64,000 bases of DNA from assembly GCA_032334055.1 (NCBI GenBank), contig JAUOZS010000001.1, forward strand, positions 558,001-622,000, read 5' to 3'. Source of the stretch: Selenomonadales bacterium 4137-cl (GTDB lineage: Bacteria > Bacillota > Negativicutes > Sporomusales > UBA7701). A program made the position numbers and the translations under genes. Under the pieces are notes generated by a model. It searched no databases, had not been told where the DNA came from, and saw only the letters and a program-made list of their open reading frames with translations. Shown here one piece after another: positions 44,341 through 57,883 of the stretch (positions are counted from its first letter, which is position 1; each line of letters opens with the position of its first letter).

Positions 44341-45135
44341 TCAGCAATCTGGATCGTCTTTGCCCCAGAAGGCGCGGTGCATCGCCTGCAATTCCGGCCG
44401 CGACGGGGTCTGAGGCCAAAGCTCGGTAGCCGGGCTTTGGCGCATGGCGGCGGCCAGGTGGCTGAAGACATGCCTGTCGGCACGTTCCCAGCCGCGAATC
44501 AGTTCCTTTACCTCCTGGCGTTTTGTTTTGCCGTCGAGTGGGCAGGGGCTGGGGATGGGGGTGAAGCCGTGCAGGCGGGGCGTGGAGCGGAGTTCTTTTT
44601 CGCGGAAGTAGATGAGCGGCCGGACGACGGTGAGACCGGTGCGGTCAAGCTTGGTTTTGGGCAGGAAGGTTTGGAGTTGGCCGGTGTAGAGCAGGCCCAT
44701 GACAAAGGTCTCGACGGCGTCATCGTGGTGGTGGGCGTAGGCGATTTTGTTGAAGCCGTTTTTGACGGCGAAGCTGTTGATGACTGCCCGGCGGAAGTAG
44801 GAGCAGACGAAGCAGGGGCTTTTGCCGCCGCCCTTGGCGATGGCGCCGGCAATGTCGGCATTGAGGGTGTGGTGGGGCACGCCGAGGCTGGCGCAAAACG
44901 CCGTCAGCGGCGCCGGGTCGAAGTCGGCGCTGAACTGCGGGTCGAGGGTGACGGCGGCCAGTTCGAACGGGCGGGGGGAAGAGGCGCGGAGGGCGGCCAG
45001 GGCGTAGGTGAGGAAGACGCTGTCCTTGCCGCCGGATAGGCCGACGAGGATGCGGTCGCCGGCGGCGATGAGGTCGAATTCGATGATGGCCCGCCAGAGA
45101 CGGCTGTAGAATTTCTGGGGCAGTTTTTGTTTCAT
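44341..45135 (-). CDS. TtcA-like PP-loop tRNA thiolation family protein
   Basis: A 264-residue N-type ATP pyrophosphatase. The PP-loop LSGGKDS lies at residues 33-39. A CxxC pair (CFVC, Cys108 and Cys111) matches the TtcA iron-sulfur site, and AHHHDDAVETFVM follows. TtcA makes 2-thiocytidine at tRNA position 32. The C-terminus extends past the usual TtcA end with HRAFWGKDDPDC. It follows the DUF4130 gene by 55 bp on the same strand and may share its transcript. The start lacks a strong ribosome binding site. Confidence 0.85.
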   Translation of the reverse strand: MKQKLPQKFYSRLWRAIIEFDLIAAGDRILVGLSGGKDSVFLTYALAALRASSPRPFELAAVTLDPQFSADFDPAPLTAFCASLGVPHHTLNADIAGAIAKGGGKSPCFVCSYFRRAVINSFAVKNGFNKIAYAHHHDDAVETFVMGLLYTGQLQTFLPKTKLDRTGLTVVRPLIYFREKELRSTPRLHGFTPIPSPCPLDGKTKRQEVKELIRGWERADRHVFSHLAAAMRQSPATELWPQTPSRPELQAMHRAFWGKDDPDC

Positions 45136-45190
45136 TGTCCGGCCTCGCGCAGAAGTTTTTTTCTATTATAGCGTGGCCGAACCGCCAACG

Positions 45191-46012
45191 TCAATTTTCC
45201 GCCCCGGCGGCGGGGTTCAACAATTTGCCGGCGGAGGGAAGCTGCTTAGGCTTGACGCTGTCTTGCGGGCGGTCGAACTCGGTCATGTATTTCCAGTAGC
45301 GTTTGGGCATATGGCTCATGCGGCAGGCCGGGTTGTACCGTTCCCGGATGGCGATGGTGTCGTAGAACAGCTGCCAGAGTTCGCGGAAGGTTTGTTCGTC
45401 TTCGCCCAGTTCCGGCAGTTCGAGGCCGGCGATGGGCACGACTTTCGCCTGATGCGGCTGATACAGCAGGCCCATGCCGTGGGTTTTATCGACGATCAGG
45501 AAGCGTTCTTCCGGGTAACGCTCGCAGAAGTGCCGCGTGAGCAAGGGGAGGACGAAGTTTTTCGGCTCGATTTCGCCGACGAGAACGCCGTTGCAAACCG
45601 AAAATCGCAGGAAGCCTTTAAGCAGGTGGCTTTCCCGGTTCAGGTGGTTGACTGCTTTGAAAAGGGTGTTGACAATTCCGTCGGCCAGCATGTTCATTAC
45701 CGCGGGGCCGTGCTTGTAGCCCAGGCGCAGGAAGAGCAGGATGTACAGTTCTTTGCGCGGCAGGCAGGTCAGAAAGGCGTGCTTTACGAAGCTCAGCGCC
45801 GCTGGTCCGAGCTTTTTCGGGATGGAGGCCAGCACGCGGTCCGCTCTGTGCGGGTCGGTCGGGATGGTCCGGCCGGAAAAAAGCTGGGGTGCGGCTGCGG
45901 CTGTGAGGATGTCGACGGGGATCTCTTTCTGCTCATAGCTCTCGAAGACGCAGCACATCAGCCCGTCGAAGCTGCCGTCATAATAGTAGGCGAAGTCCGT
46001 CTGGGTAGCCAT
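45191..46012 (-). CDS. TIGR03915/DUF4130 family DNA-metabolism protein
   Basis: A 273-residue protein that starts FAYYYDGSFDGLMCCVFESYEQKEIP, a hallmark of the TIGR03915 family, which occurs next to a radical-SAM partner and is thought to act in DNA metabolism or repair. RFLIVDKTHGMGLLYQPH and the HMPKRYWKYMTEF region near the C-terminus also fit. ATG 46012 has GGGAGG upstream and overlaps the end of the radical-SAM gene by 35 bp, so the pair is expressed together from a LexA-box promoter. No enzymatic activity is established. Confidence 0.88.
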   Translation of the reverse strand: MATQTDFAYYYDGSFDGLMCCVFESYEQKEIPVDILTAAAAPQLFSGRTIPTDPHRADRVLASIPKKLGPAALSFVKHAFLTCLPRKELYILLFLRLGYKHGPAVMNMLADGIVNTLFKAVNHLNRESHLLKGFLRFSVCNGVLVGEIEPKNFVLPLLTRHFCERYPEERFLIVDKTHGMGLLYQPHQAKVVPIAGLELPELGEDEQTFRELWQLFYDTIAIRERYNPACRMSHMPKRYWKYMTEFDRPQDSVKPKQLPSAGKLLNPAAGAEN

Positions 46013-47309
46013 TGTCGTTTGTCCTCCCGGCGTATGGATGGGTCGGCGGCTGGTCGAACAGCGCAAGTTGCTCAAGCGCGAAGCCGAAGCGGTATTGTTC
46101 CAGTGTTTTTGCGGACAACAGGGAGCGGAGCATCGTGTTTTCGGTGATTTTCACGCCGTCAGCCGTTTTTCCGCCACAGGTGATGAAAACCCGGGCCCGT
46201 TTTAGGACGACCCCCAGGTTTTTCAGGTCGTCGATACGGAGGGCGCCGGTGCGGCGGGCAGTGATAATCCGTTTGGCGCTCGTAACGCCGATGCCGGGTA
46301 TCCTCAGCAGGTCGCGGTAGGCGGCGCGGTTGACGTCCACCGGGAAGAAATGCAGGTTGTTGAGCGCCCAGGTGCATTTGGGGTCGAGGTATGGGTTGAA
46401 GTTTTGGTGCTGTTGGTCGAGCAGCTCATCGGCGGTAAAATCGTAATACCTCAGAAGCCAGTCCGCCTGATAGAGCCGGTGTTCCCGCCAGAGCTGCGGC
46501 TTGGTGTCCGGGGCGGGCAGGAGGCTGTCCTCGGCAACGGGTGTGTAGGCGGAGAAAAAGACGCGTTTGAGGTTGTATTTTTTGTAGAGGTTTTCTGTCA
46601 GGTTGAGTATCTGGTAATCGGTGTCGGGAGTGGCGCCGATGATCATTTGCGTGCTTTGGCCGGCCGGCGCGAATTTGGGCGCGTGCCGGTAGCGCACGAT
46701 GTCGCGCGCGTTTTCCCGGATGGTTTCCCGGATGTGGCCCATGGGCGCGAAGATGGATTCCTTGGATTTGTCCGGGGCCAAAAGCCGCAGGCTGCTCTGG
46801 GAGGGCAGCTCGATGTTGACGCTCATCCGGTCCGCCAGCATGCCGAGGCGGGTGATGAGGGCGCTGTCCGCCCCGGGGATGGCCTTGGCGTGGATGTAGC
46901 CGGAGAAACGGTAGTCATCGCGCAGGATGCGCAGGGCTTCGATCATTTGCTCGCAGGTATGGTCGGGGTTTTTCAGCACCCCGGAGCTGAGAAAAAGCCC
47001 TTCGATGTAATTGCGGCGATAGAAATTTATGGTCAGTTCCGCCAGTTCCCGGGGGGTGAAGGCGGCGCGCGGCGTGTCGTTGGAGCGCCGGTTGACGCAG
47101 TACTTGCAGTCGTAGGCGCAGATATTGGTCATCAGCACCTTCAAAAGCGAGATGCAGCGGCCGTCGGCCGAAAAACTGTGGCAGATGCCGCAGGCGGCCG
47201 CGTTGCCGATGCCGCCGGCAGTGGCCCGCTTGTCCACCCCGCTGGAGGTGCAGGCGACATCGTATTTGGCCGCGTCGGTGAGTATCTTCAGTTTGTCGAA
47301 AATATCCAC
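45978..47309 (-). CDS. Putative DNA modification/repair radical SAM protein (TIGR03916)
   Basis: A 443-residue radical-SAM protein. The cluster motif CAYDCKYC (Cys64, Cys68, Cys71) binds the [4Fe-4S] cluster. The C-terminal region has a helix-hairpin-helix DNA-binding element, LLRIPGIGVTSAKRIITARR, at about residues 334-353. Additional cysteines occur at residues 20, 40, 43 and 52. The GTG at 47309 was chosen because GGGAAAAGGG lies upstream; longer starts at 47369 run into the -10 region. With its DUF4130 partner and LexA box it looks like a damage-inducible DNA-lesion enzyme. Confidence 0.88.
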   Translation of the reverse strand: MDIFDKLKILTDAAKYDVACTSSGVDKRATAGGIGNAAACGICHSFSADGRCISLLKVLMTNICAYDCKYCVNRRSNDTPRAAFTPRELAELTINFYRRNYIEGLFLSSGVLKNPDHTCEQMIEALRILRDDYRFSGYIHAKAIPGADSALITRLGMLADRMSVNIELPSQSSLRLLAPDKSKESIFAPMGHIRETIRENARDIVRYRHAPKFAPAGQSTQMIIGATPDTDYQILNLTENLYKKYNLKRVFFSAYTPVAEDSLLPAPDTKPQLWREHRLYQADWLLRYYDFTADELLDQQHQNFNPYLDPKCTWALNNLHFFPVDVNRAAYRDLLRIPGIGVTSAKRIITARRTGALRIDDLKNLGVVLKRARVFITCGGKTADGVKITENTMLRSLLSAKTLEQYRFGFALEQLALFDQPPTHPYAGRTNDNGYPDGLRLLL

Positions 47310-47358
47310 TTGAACACGCCCTTTTCCCTGTATTTTGGCACGGAAGGCTCCTGATACT

Positions 47359-47387
47359 ATTATAGCCACAGAACATCAGTTTGACAA
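47359..47387 (-). promoter_or_regulatory. Consensus promoter of the radical-SAM operon
   Basis: On the minus strand TTGTCA (47387-47382) and TATAAT (47364-47359) are spaced by 17 bp. The -35 hexamer overlaps a LexA-type box. Confidence 0.88.
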
Positions 47388-47398
47388 ACGTTTGTTCG
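47385..47398 (-). promoter_or_regulatory. LexA/DinR SOS box overlapping the -35 element
   Basis: CGAACAAACGTTTG on the minus strand fits the Bacillus DinR consensus CGAAC-RNRY-GTTY. Its 3' end overlaps the -35 hexamer, a good position for LexA repression. This supports DNA-damage control of the radical-SAM/DUF4130 pair. Confidence 0.78.
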
Positions 47399-47431
47399 TA
47401 AAAGTGGCGGTTAATTTGCCGGGGCCGGTCG

Positions 47432-47440
47432 TGCTATAAT
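47432..47440 (+). promoter_or_regulatory. Extended -10 promoter of the pyrophosphatase gene
   Basis: TG-C-TATAAT (47432-47440) is an extended -10 element 31 bp before the ATG of the pyrophosphatase gene. No good -35 is seen at 17 bp, which is common for extended -10 promoters. Confidence 0.65.
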
Positions 47441-47471
47441 AGGGTAAGGATTTAGAGCCAAGGAGGATCTG

Positions 47472-49100
47472 ATGGCTAAGCCGCTTTATGTCATCGGGCA
47501 CCGCAACCCGGATACCGATTCCATTTGTTCCGCGATCGCCTACGCGCACCTGAAAAAGGCCCTGGGCGAGGAGGCTGTGCCCGCCCGGGCCGGCAAAATA
47601 AACGCCGAGACCAAATTTGTGTTAGATTATTTCGCGGTGGAGGCGCCCGTCCTCGTGACCGACCTTCATCCGCGGGCCGATGACGTTATGCACCCGGCAG
47701 CCGTCACGATCAGGCCGGAGGATACGCTACGCGAGCTGGGCACCGTGATAAAGCGCCATGGGGTAAAGTCGGTCCCGGTGGTGGCGGAGGACGGCCGCCT
47801 TGCCGGCATCGTGTCGGTGGGCGATCTGGCGAAAAGGTATATCGAGGAACTGGAGATGCAGGACCTGAAGGAGGCCGGGGTAACTTTCGCCGGCGTTGTC
47901 AGCGTCCTGGACGGCAAGCTTGCCGTTGGCGAGGACCCTGACCGCGAGGTGGCAGGCAAGGTCTGGATCGGCGCCGCCAAAGCCGAGACGATGGCCAGGG
48001 TAATAAAGCCCGGCGGCGTCGTTCTGGTGGGCAACCGCGAGGAGGCTCAACTGGCCTGCATCGCTTGCGGCATCTCCTGTCTGATCGTCACCGGCGGTGC
48101 CAGGGTATCCCCGGCGGTGCGGGATGCCGCCGGCGCGAGCGGCGCCGTCGTGATCGTAACTCCCCACGATACTTACACAGCCGCCAGGCTCCTTAACCAA
48201 AGCGTGCCGGTGCGGATGGTAATGCAGCGGGAGGTGGTCGCTTTCAGCCCCGGCGACCTTGTGGCTGAAATCAAGAATGTCATCGTGCGAACCAAGCACC
48301 GTAACTATCCCGTCGTTGACCAGGGGCGGCTGGTGGGTATCCTGGACCGCGACCGGCTGATCGTGCCGGAACGGGAAAAGGTCATTCTTGTCGACCATAA
48401 CGAGCGATCCCAGGCCGTGGAAGGGATCGAGGAGGCCAATATCGTCGAGATCATCGACCATCATCGCCTCGGCGGCCTGGAGACCGGCGAACCGATATTT
48501 ATCCGCCACGAGCCAGTGGGCTCGACGGCGACGATCGTCGCCAACATGTTCTGGCACCGGGGGGTGGAGATTCCGGCGCCGCTAGACGGGCTGCTGCTGG
48601 CCGCGGTGCTGTCCGATACCGTGCTGTTCCGTTCGCCGACCGCGACCGCCAAGGACAGGGACACTGCCCGGAGGCTGGCGGATGCCGCCGGCGTCGACAT
48701 CGATTCTTTCGGCCAGGCGATGTTCGAGGCGGGGTCGGCGCCGGGCAGCCTGTCGCCGGGCGAGATTATCGCCAGCGACCTCAAGGAATTTCAGATTGGC
48801 GAGTACCGGGTGGCGATCGCGCAGGTTTCGGTTATGGACCCCGGCGCGCTGCTGGCGGCGCGGGAAAAGCTGCAGGCCGCCATGGAAGCGCTGGGCCGGC
48901 AGGATGATTACGATCTCGTCGTTCTGATGGTTACCGACATTGTGAACGAAACGAGCCATCTGGTCTATGCCGGGCAGGCCACCAGCCTTATCCCCGCTGC
49001 GTTTGGCAAGGCTGGCGCGGGCGGGGTGCTGAGTCTGCCGGGGGTGATGTCGCGGAAGAAGCAGGTGGTGCCGCCGCTGGTGGAGGCTACGCGGGGATAG
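47472..49100 (+). CDS. Manganese-dependent inorganic pyrophosphatase with CBS and DRTGG domains
   Basis: A 542-residue family II pyrophosphatase. The DHH domain starts YVIGHRNPDTDSICSAIAYAHLK, giving the first metal His and Asp residues. It is interrupted by two CBS domains (about residues 75-125 and 250-300) with a DRTGG-like region between them, then resumes with IVEIIDHHRLGG and GSTATIVANMFW. The C-terminal DHHA2 part ends SRKKQVVPP. CBS-PPases are regulated by adenine nucleotides. AAGGAGG precedes the ATG. It is monocistronic, with its own promoter and terminator. Confidence 0.95.
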   Translation: MAKPLYVIGHRNPDTDSICSAIAYAHLKKALGEEAVPARAGKINAETKFVLDYFAVEAPVLVTDLHPRADDVMHPAAVTIRPEDTLRELGTVIKRHGVKSVPVVAEDGRLAGIVSVGDLAKRYIEELEMQDLKEAGVTFAGVVSVLDGKLAVGEDPDREVAGKVWIGAAKAETMARVIKPGGVVLVGNREEAQLACIACGISCLIVTGGARVSPAVRDAAGASGAVVIVTPHDTYTAARLLNQSVPVRMVMQREVVAFSPGDLVAEIKNVIVRTKHRNYPVVDQGRLVGILDRDRLIVPEREKVILVDHNERSQAVEGIEEANIVEIIDHHRLGGLETGEPIFIRHEPVGSTATIVANMFWHRGVEIPAPLDGLLLAAVLSDTVLFRSPTATAKDRDTARRLADAAGVDIDSFGQAMFEAGSAPGSLSPGEIIASDLKEFQIGEYRVAIAQVSVMDPGALLAAREKLQAAMEALGRQDDYDLVVLMVTDIVNETSHLVYAGQATSLIPAAFGKAGAGGVLSLPGVMSRKKQVVPPLVEATRG

Positions 49101-49114
49101 TCGTATAAATAGTG

Positions 49115-49148
49115 AAGCTGTAGAAGGTTTAGCTTTCTACAGCTTTTT
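49115..49148 (+). terminator. Intrinsic terminator of the pyrophosphatase gene
   Basis: AAGCTGTAGAA and TTCTACAGCTT form a perfect 11-bp stem followed by TTTTT, 15 bp after the stop codon. It may also serve the converging LysR gene. Confidence 0.88.
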
Positions 49149-49160
49149 GTGTATGTTCTA

Positions 49161-50057
49161 CTAGAGGCTTGCGCCGCTAGCGATAAGGTATTCCCAGAAC
49201 GCCTTCACGCACGCCGGCACCAGGGGCGGGCGGCTGACGGCGTAAAACCGCCGGACGATCTTCATTGCCGGCAGGGGGATGACGGCCAGCCGGCCGGACG
49301 CCAGGCCGTCGGCAACCGCCCAGCGGGAAACGAATCCTACGCCGGCCTGGCTGGCGATGGCCGCCTTCAAGGCTTCGTTGCCGCCTACCTGAAAGGCGAT
49401 ATGCAGGCGGTCCTGTCCGATGCCGTGGGCCGAAAAAGCGTCGAAGACGGCCCGCATCGAACCTGAGGATTCGCCTCTGGCGACGAGCGGCAGGGCCAGA
49501 ACGTCTTCCGGGGACGGGGATTCGCCCAGACGGGCGGCCATTTCCGGATGGGCGACCAGCACCAACTCGTCCTGCCACAGGGGGTGGGCTTCGCATTCGC
49601 CCGGCGGGCGGGAGCCGACGACGGCGATGGACAGCTCGCCGCGATAAAAGGCGTCCAGCACGGTCTGGCTGTCGCCGGTCTTAAGACTTACCTCGATGGC
49701 GGGGTTGGTTCGCAAGTGCGCGGCTATCAGCCCCGGAAGGATGTACTCGGCCGGGATGGTGCTGGCGCCGAGGATTATTCGGCCGGAGGCGCCGGACGTC
49801 ATCGCCTTGAGCTGGTTCTCGGTCGATTTCAGCATGGCCTCGGCCTTGCGGGTGTTGGCGTACAAAACCTCGCCGTAAACGGTCAGGCTGGTGCCTCTTG
49901 ATGCTCTTTCCACCAAGGGGCAGCCGAGCTTCTTTTCCAGGTTGTCGATATGGAACGATACGGTGGGCTGGGTTAGATCGAGCCTTTTCGCCGCGCCGGA
50001 CAGACTGCCTTCTTCCGCCACGGCGAGGAAAACGGACAGCGATTGCCAGTGGGACAT
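49161..50057 (-). CDS. LysR family transcriptional regulator (CysL-like)
   Basis: A 298-residue LysR protein. The N-terminal HTH (residues 1-60) has LSVFLAVAEEGSLSGAAKRLDLTQPTVSFHIDNLEKKLGCPLVERASRG. The effector domain begins GRIILGASTIPAEYILPGLIAAHL, resembling regulators linked to sulfur or selenium metabolism (CysL-like). ATG 50057 follows GAGGTGA. The target is unknown, since no divergently transcribed metabolic gene is adjacent. A plus-strand terminator hairpin lies 33 bp upstream of its start. Confidence 0.9.
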   Translation of the reverse strand: MSHWQSLSVFLAVAEEGSLSGAAKRLDLTQPTVSFHIDNLEKKLGCPLVERASRGTSLTVYGEVLYANTRKAEAMLKSTENQLKAMTSGASGRIILGASTIPAEYILPGLIAAHLRTNPAIEVSLKTGDSQTVLDAFYRGELSIAVVGSRPPGECEAHPLWQDELVLVAHPEMAARLGESPSPEDVLALPLVARGESSGSMRAVFDAFSAHGIGQDRLHIAFQVGGNEALKAAIASQAGVGFVSRWAVADGLASGRLAVIPLPAMKIVRRFYAVSRPPLVPACVKAFWEYLIASGASL

Positions 50058-50089
50058 GGATGTCACCTCGAAAAGTATCTGAATGTATA

Positions 50090-50115
50090 CCTCCTTCGTC
50101 GCGAAGGAGGTTTTT
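50090..50115 (+). terminator. Terminator hairpin in the lysR leader, plus strand
   Basis: CCTCCTTCG and CGAAGGAGG form a 9-bp stem with a 3-base loop followed by TTTTT on the plus strand. No plus-strand gene ends before it. It lies inside the divergent lysR upstream region and would stop transcription running antisense to lysR or coming from an unseen small transcript. Confidence 0.7.
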
Positions 50116-50374
50116 CCTTGGCTATCCCGTTGACAGAGGGATTTTTTTCTTGCCAGCGGTAAGGAGTAAAAGTAAAACCATAGAATGAGTTTGGCGGTTT
50201 CATATATAAACCGGCTTCAATCACGGCCGTGCGAGCACACATAGCAGCGGCGCTGGCCGCATGGCGGGTATCTGGCGGCGGCGGTGCGGCCCTATTATTT
50301 TACCTCGGTTTACAGGAAATACTATCCTGGTGGGCGAATTTACTCATGTTCAAAGCATAATTCCGGAGGACAAG
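50116..50374. other. Intergenic region without a recognisable gene
   Basis: The 317-bp gap between the LysR start and pcrA holds the plus-strand terminator at 50090-50115 and presumably the pcrA promoter, but no convincing -35/-10 pair and no coding frame with a ribosome binding site were found. A TTGACA at 50130-50135 has no matching -10 at a normal distance. I see no LexA box. Confidence 0.5.
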
Positions 50375-54610
<4,236 letters not shown>

Positions 54611-54656
54611 ACTGCTTATATGGCATTTGTCGAGATATTTGATTTGGTGGTGACAG

Positions 54657-54950
54657 ATGATGAAAATTACCCGTAAAGACGTGGAACATGTGGCCCTGCT
54701 TTCGCGGCTGGAGCTTGGCGAGAACGATGTGGAGAAGTTCACCGGCCAGCTTAACGCCATCCTGGATTATATCGACGTACTGAACAAGGTCGATACTTCC
54801 GGCGTCGAGCCTACCGCCCACGTACTGCCCCTGAAAAACGTCATGCGCGCCGACGAAGCCAGGCCTTCGCTGCCGCGGGAACTGGCTCTCGCCAATGCCC
54901 CGGAGCAGGAAGACGGCTACTTCAAGGTGCCGAAGATTCTGGAAGGTTAG
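54657..54950 (+). CDS. gatC: Asp-tRNA(Asn)/Glu-tRNA(Gln) amidotransferase subunit C
   Basis: A 97-residue GatC with [18 protein letters not shown] at the N-terminus, [22 protein letters not shown] and the terminal [14 protein letters not shown]. It stabilises the GatA-GatB complex. GGTGGTGAC precedes the ATG pair (54657/54660). Confidence 0.96.
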   Translation: MMKITRKDVEHVALLSRLELGENDVEKFTGQLNAILDYIDVLNKVDTSGVEPTAHVLPLKNVMRADEARPSLPRELALANAPEQEDGYFKVPKILEG

Positions 54951-54961
54951 GGGGGAGACGC

Positions 54962-56425
54962 TTGGAACTGCATAAACTTACCGCTCACGAACTGCACGCG
55001 CAGCTGACCGCCAAGGAAGTCTCGGCCGCGGAGATCGCCGCCGCGGTGTTCGACCGCATCGACGCGGTCGAGGGCAAGGTGCGCGCCTACATAACCCAGA
55101 CTCGCGACCTGGCGATGGCCCAGGCGAAAGCCACGGACGATAAAATTGCGCGGGGCGAGGCGATCGCGCCGCTGGCCGGCATCCCCGGCGCCCTCAAGGA
55201 CAATATGTGTGTCAAAGGGGTCAAGACGACTTGCGCTTCGCAGATCCTGGCCAATTTCGTTCCCCCGTACGATTCGGCCGTGGCCGAGAGGCTGGCGGCC
55301 GCTAACGCGGTGGTGACGGGGAAGACCAACCTCGACGAGTTCGCCATGGGCTCCTCGTGCGAGAATTCTTCGTTTTTCCCCACCCGCAACCCGTGGGATA
55401 CCGCGGCGGTGCCCGGCGGTTCGAGCGGCGGCTCAGCGGCGGCGGTGGCGGCGGCGGAGGCGGTGTGGGCCCTCGGCTCGGACACCGGCGGCTCGATCCG
55501 CCAGCCGGCCGCGTATTGCGGCGTGGTCGGCCTCAAGCCAACCTATGGCCGCGTTTCCCGCTACGGGCTGGTGGCTTACGCCTCGTCGCTCGACCAGATC
55601 GGGCCGATCGCCCGCGACGTTACCGACTGCGCACTCGTCCTCGGCGCGATCGCCGGTCACGACGGCCGCGACTCGACCTCGATTGATGCGCCCGTGCCCG
55701 ACTACGCCAAGGCGCTCGTTCCCGACGCCAGAGGACTCAAGATCGGCCTCCCCAAGGAATATTTCGTCGCCGGCATGGACCCGGCGGTGGAAAAGGCGGT
55801 TTACGCCGCCATCGACCAGCTCAAGGCGCTGGGGGCGGAATACAAGGAAGTTTCCATGCCCCATACCGAATACGCGCTGGCCGCCTATTACCTCATCGCG
55901 ACCGCCGAGGCCAGCTCCAACCTGGCCCGTTTCGACGGCGTCGGCTTCGGCCACCGCGGCGAGGGCAACGATATTATCGCTATGTATAAGCGCTCCCGCA
56001 CCGAGGGTTTCGGCGAGGAGGTGCGCCGCCGCATAATGCTCGGCACCTACGCTTTGAGCTCGGGCTACTACGACGCTTACTACCTCAAGGCGCTGAAGGT
56101 CCGCACCCTCATCAAGCAGGACTTCGACAAGGCTTTCGGCGAGGTGGACGTGCTCGTCGCGCCCATAGCGCCGACGACGGCCTTCAAGGTGGGCGAGAAG
56201 GTGGACGACCCGCTGGCGATGTATCTGCAGGACGTTTGCACCGTGCCCATCAACCTCGCGGGCCTGCCAGCCATTTCGCTGCCGTGCGGCTTCGTCGGCG
56301 GACTGCCTATCGGGCTGCAGATCATCGGCCGGCCGCTCGGCGAGGAGACCATCCTGCGGGCGGCGTACGCTTTCGAGCAGGCCAACGACTACCACCGGCG
56401 CCTGGCGCCGCTGGGGGAGGTGTAG
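54962..56425 (+). CDS. gatA: Asp-tRNA(Asn)/Glu-tRNA(Gln) amidotransferase subunit A
   Basis: A 487-residue amidase-signature enzyme that frees ammonia from glutamine. The catalytic Lys79 (ALKDN), Ser154 (PGGSSGGSA) and Ser178 ([10 protein letters not shown]) sit at canonical positions when numbered from the TTG start at 54962, which supports that start. GGGGGGAG lies upstream. It is 11 bp after gatC and three bases before gatB. Confidence 0.97.
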   Translation: MELHKLTAHELHAQLTAKEVSAAEIAAAVFDRIDAVEGKVRAYITQTRDLAMAQAKATDDKIARGEAIAPLAGIPGALKDNMCVKGVKTTCASQILANFVPPYDSAVAERLAAANAVVTGKTNLDEFAMGSSCENSSFFPTRNPWDTAAVPGGSSGGSAAAVAAAEAVWALGSDTGGSIRQPAAYCGVVGLKPTYGRVSRYGLVAYASSLDQIGPIARDVTDCALVLGAIAGHDGRDSTSIDAPVPDYAKALVPDARGLKIGLPKEYFVAGMDPAVEKAVYAAIDQLKALGAEYKEVSMPHTEYALAAYYLIATAEASSNLARFDGVGFGHRGEGNDIIAMYKRSRTEGFGEEVRRRIMLGTYALSSGYYDAYYLKALKVRTLIKQDFDKAFGEVDVLVAPIAPTTAFKVGEKVDDPLAMYLQDVCTVPINLAGLPAISLPCGFVGGLPIGLQIIGRPLGEETILRAAYAFEQANDYHRRLAPLGEV

Positions 56426-56428
56426 GAG

Positions 56429-57862
56429 ATGGAATACGAAGTCGTTATCGGCCTTGAGGTTCACACCGAGCTTAAGACCGCCTCGAAGATTTTTTGCGGC
56501 TGCAGCACGTCGTTCGGGGCCGAGCAGAATACCAACGTCTGCCCGGTATGTCTCGGCCTGCCGGGCGTACTGCCGGTTTTGAACGCCAAGGTGCTGGAGT
56601 TCGCCGTCCGCACCGGCCTGGCTTTGGGCTGCCGGATACTGCCCTTCAGCAAGTTCGATCGCAAGAATTACTATTATCCCGATCTGCCGAAGAATTTCCA
56701 GACCTCCCAGTACGACCTGCCGATCGCGGTCGACGGGCACCTCGACATCGAGGTGAACGGCGAGACGAGGCGGATCGGCATCACCCGCGTCCATATGGAG
56801 GAGGATGCCGGCAAGCTGGTTCATGCCGGCACGATCGCCAGGGCCGACTATACGCTCGTAGATTACAACCGTACGGGGGTACCTCTGTTGGAGATCGTTT
56901 CCGAGCCCGATATCCGCTCGGCGGAGGAGGCCAAGGCCTATCTCGAAAAGCTCAAGGCCATCCTCCAGTATATCGATGTGTCCGACTGCAAGATGGAGGA
57001 GGGCAGCCTGCGCTGCGACGCCAACATCTCGCTGAGGCCGAAGGGTGAAACCAAGCTCGGCACCAAGGCGGAGATCAAGAACCTCAACTCCTTCAAGGCG
57101 GTGCAAAAAGGCCTCGAATACGAGGCGTACCGCCAGGCGGAGGTGCTCGACGAAGGCGGCCGCATCGTGCAGGAGACCCGTTCGTGGGACGACGCCCGCG
57201 GCCAGACGGTGTCGCTCCGCAGCAAGGAGCAGGCTCACGATTACCGCTATTTTCCCGAGCCCGACCTCGTGCCGATGGTGGTCGACCCCGCCTGGGTGGA
57301 GGATATCAGGCGCAGCCTCCCCGAACTGCCCGACGCCCGCCAGGCCCGCCTCATGAAGGACTACGGCCTGTCGGATTACGACGCCGGCGTCATCACCGCC
57401 AGCCGGGCGATGGCCGACTACTTCGACGCCACCGTGGCCGCCGGCGCGGATGCCAAGGCGGCGGCCAACTGGCTCATGGGCGAGTTTTCCCGGCTTCTCA
57501 ACGCCGCGGGGCGGGAGATTGGCGATTGCCCGGTGGCGCCCGGCCAATTGGCGGCGCTTATCGACCTACAGGCCAAGGGCACTGTTTCGGGGAAAACCGC
57601 CAAGACGGTGTTCGAGGAGATGTGGGCCAGCGGCAAGGATGCCGCTGTGATCGTCAAGGAACAGGGGCTTGTGCAGATTTCCGACGAGGGGGCGGTCGTA
57701 GCGGTGGTCGACAAGGTCATCGCCGCCAACCCGCAGTCGGTGGCGGATTTCAGGGCGGGCAAGGAGAGGGCGCTGGGCTTCCTGGTCGGCCAGATTATGA
57801 AGGAGACCAAGGGCCGTGCCAATCCCGAGCTCGTAAACAAGCTGCTGCGCGAGCGGATGTAG
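56429..57862 (+). CDS. gatB: Asp-tRNA(Asn)/Glu-tRNA(Gln) amidotransferase subunit B
   Basis: A 477-residue GatB that phosphorylates and amidates the misacylated tRNA. It starts [24 protein letters not shown] with zinc cysteines, followed by [34 protein letters not shown] and [13 protein letters not shown]. The C-terminal YqeY-like domain is present. The full gatCAB set means that the cell uses indirect glutaminyl- and/or asparaginyl-tRNA synthesis. Confidence 0.97.
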   Translation: MEYEVVIGLEVHTELKTASKIFCGCSTSFGAEQNTNVCPVCLGLPGVLPVLNAKVLEFAVRTGLALGCRILPFSKFDRKNYYYPDLPKNFQTSQYDLPIAVDGHLDIEVNGETRRIGITRVHMEEDAGKLVHAGTIARADYTLVDYNRTGVPLLEIVSEPDIRSAEEAKAYLEKLKAILQYIDVSDCKMEEGSLRCDANISLRPKGETKLGTKAEIKNLNSFKAVQKGLEYEAYRQAEVLDEGGRIVQETRSWDDARGQTVSLRSKEQAHDYRYFPEPDLVPMVVDPAWVEDIRRSLPELPDARQARLMKDYGLSDYDAGVITASRAMADYFDATVAAGADAKAAANWLMGEFSRLLNAAGREIGDCPVAPGQLAALIDLQAKGTVSGKTAKTVFEEMWASGKDAAVIVKEQGLVQISDEGAVVAVVDKVIAANPQSVADFRAGKERALGFLVGQIMKETKGRANPELVNKLLRERM

Positions 57863-57883
57863 CGATGATGCCGGGTTAACGTT

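Noticed and set aside
55433..57547. A 704-codon minus-strand frame over gatA-gatB
   Set aside because: It is a GC-skewed shadow of two universal genes and has no recognisable protein features.
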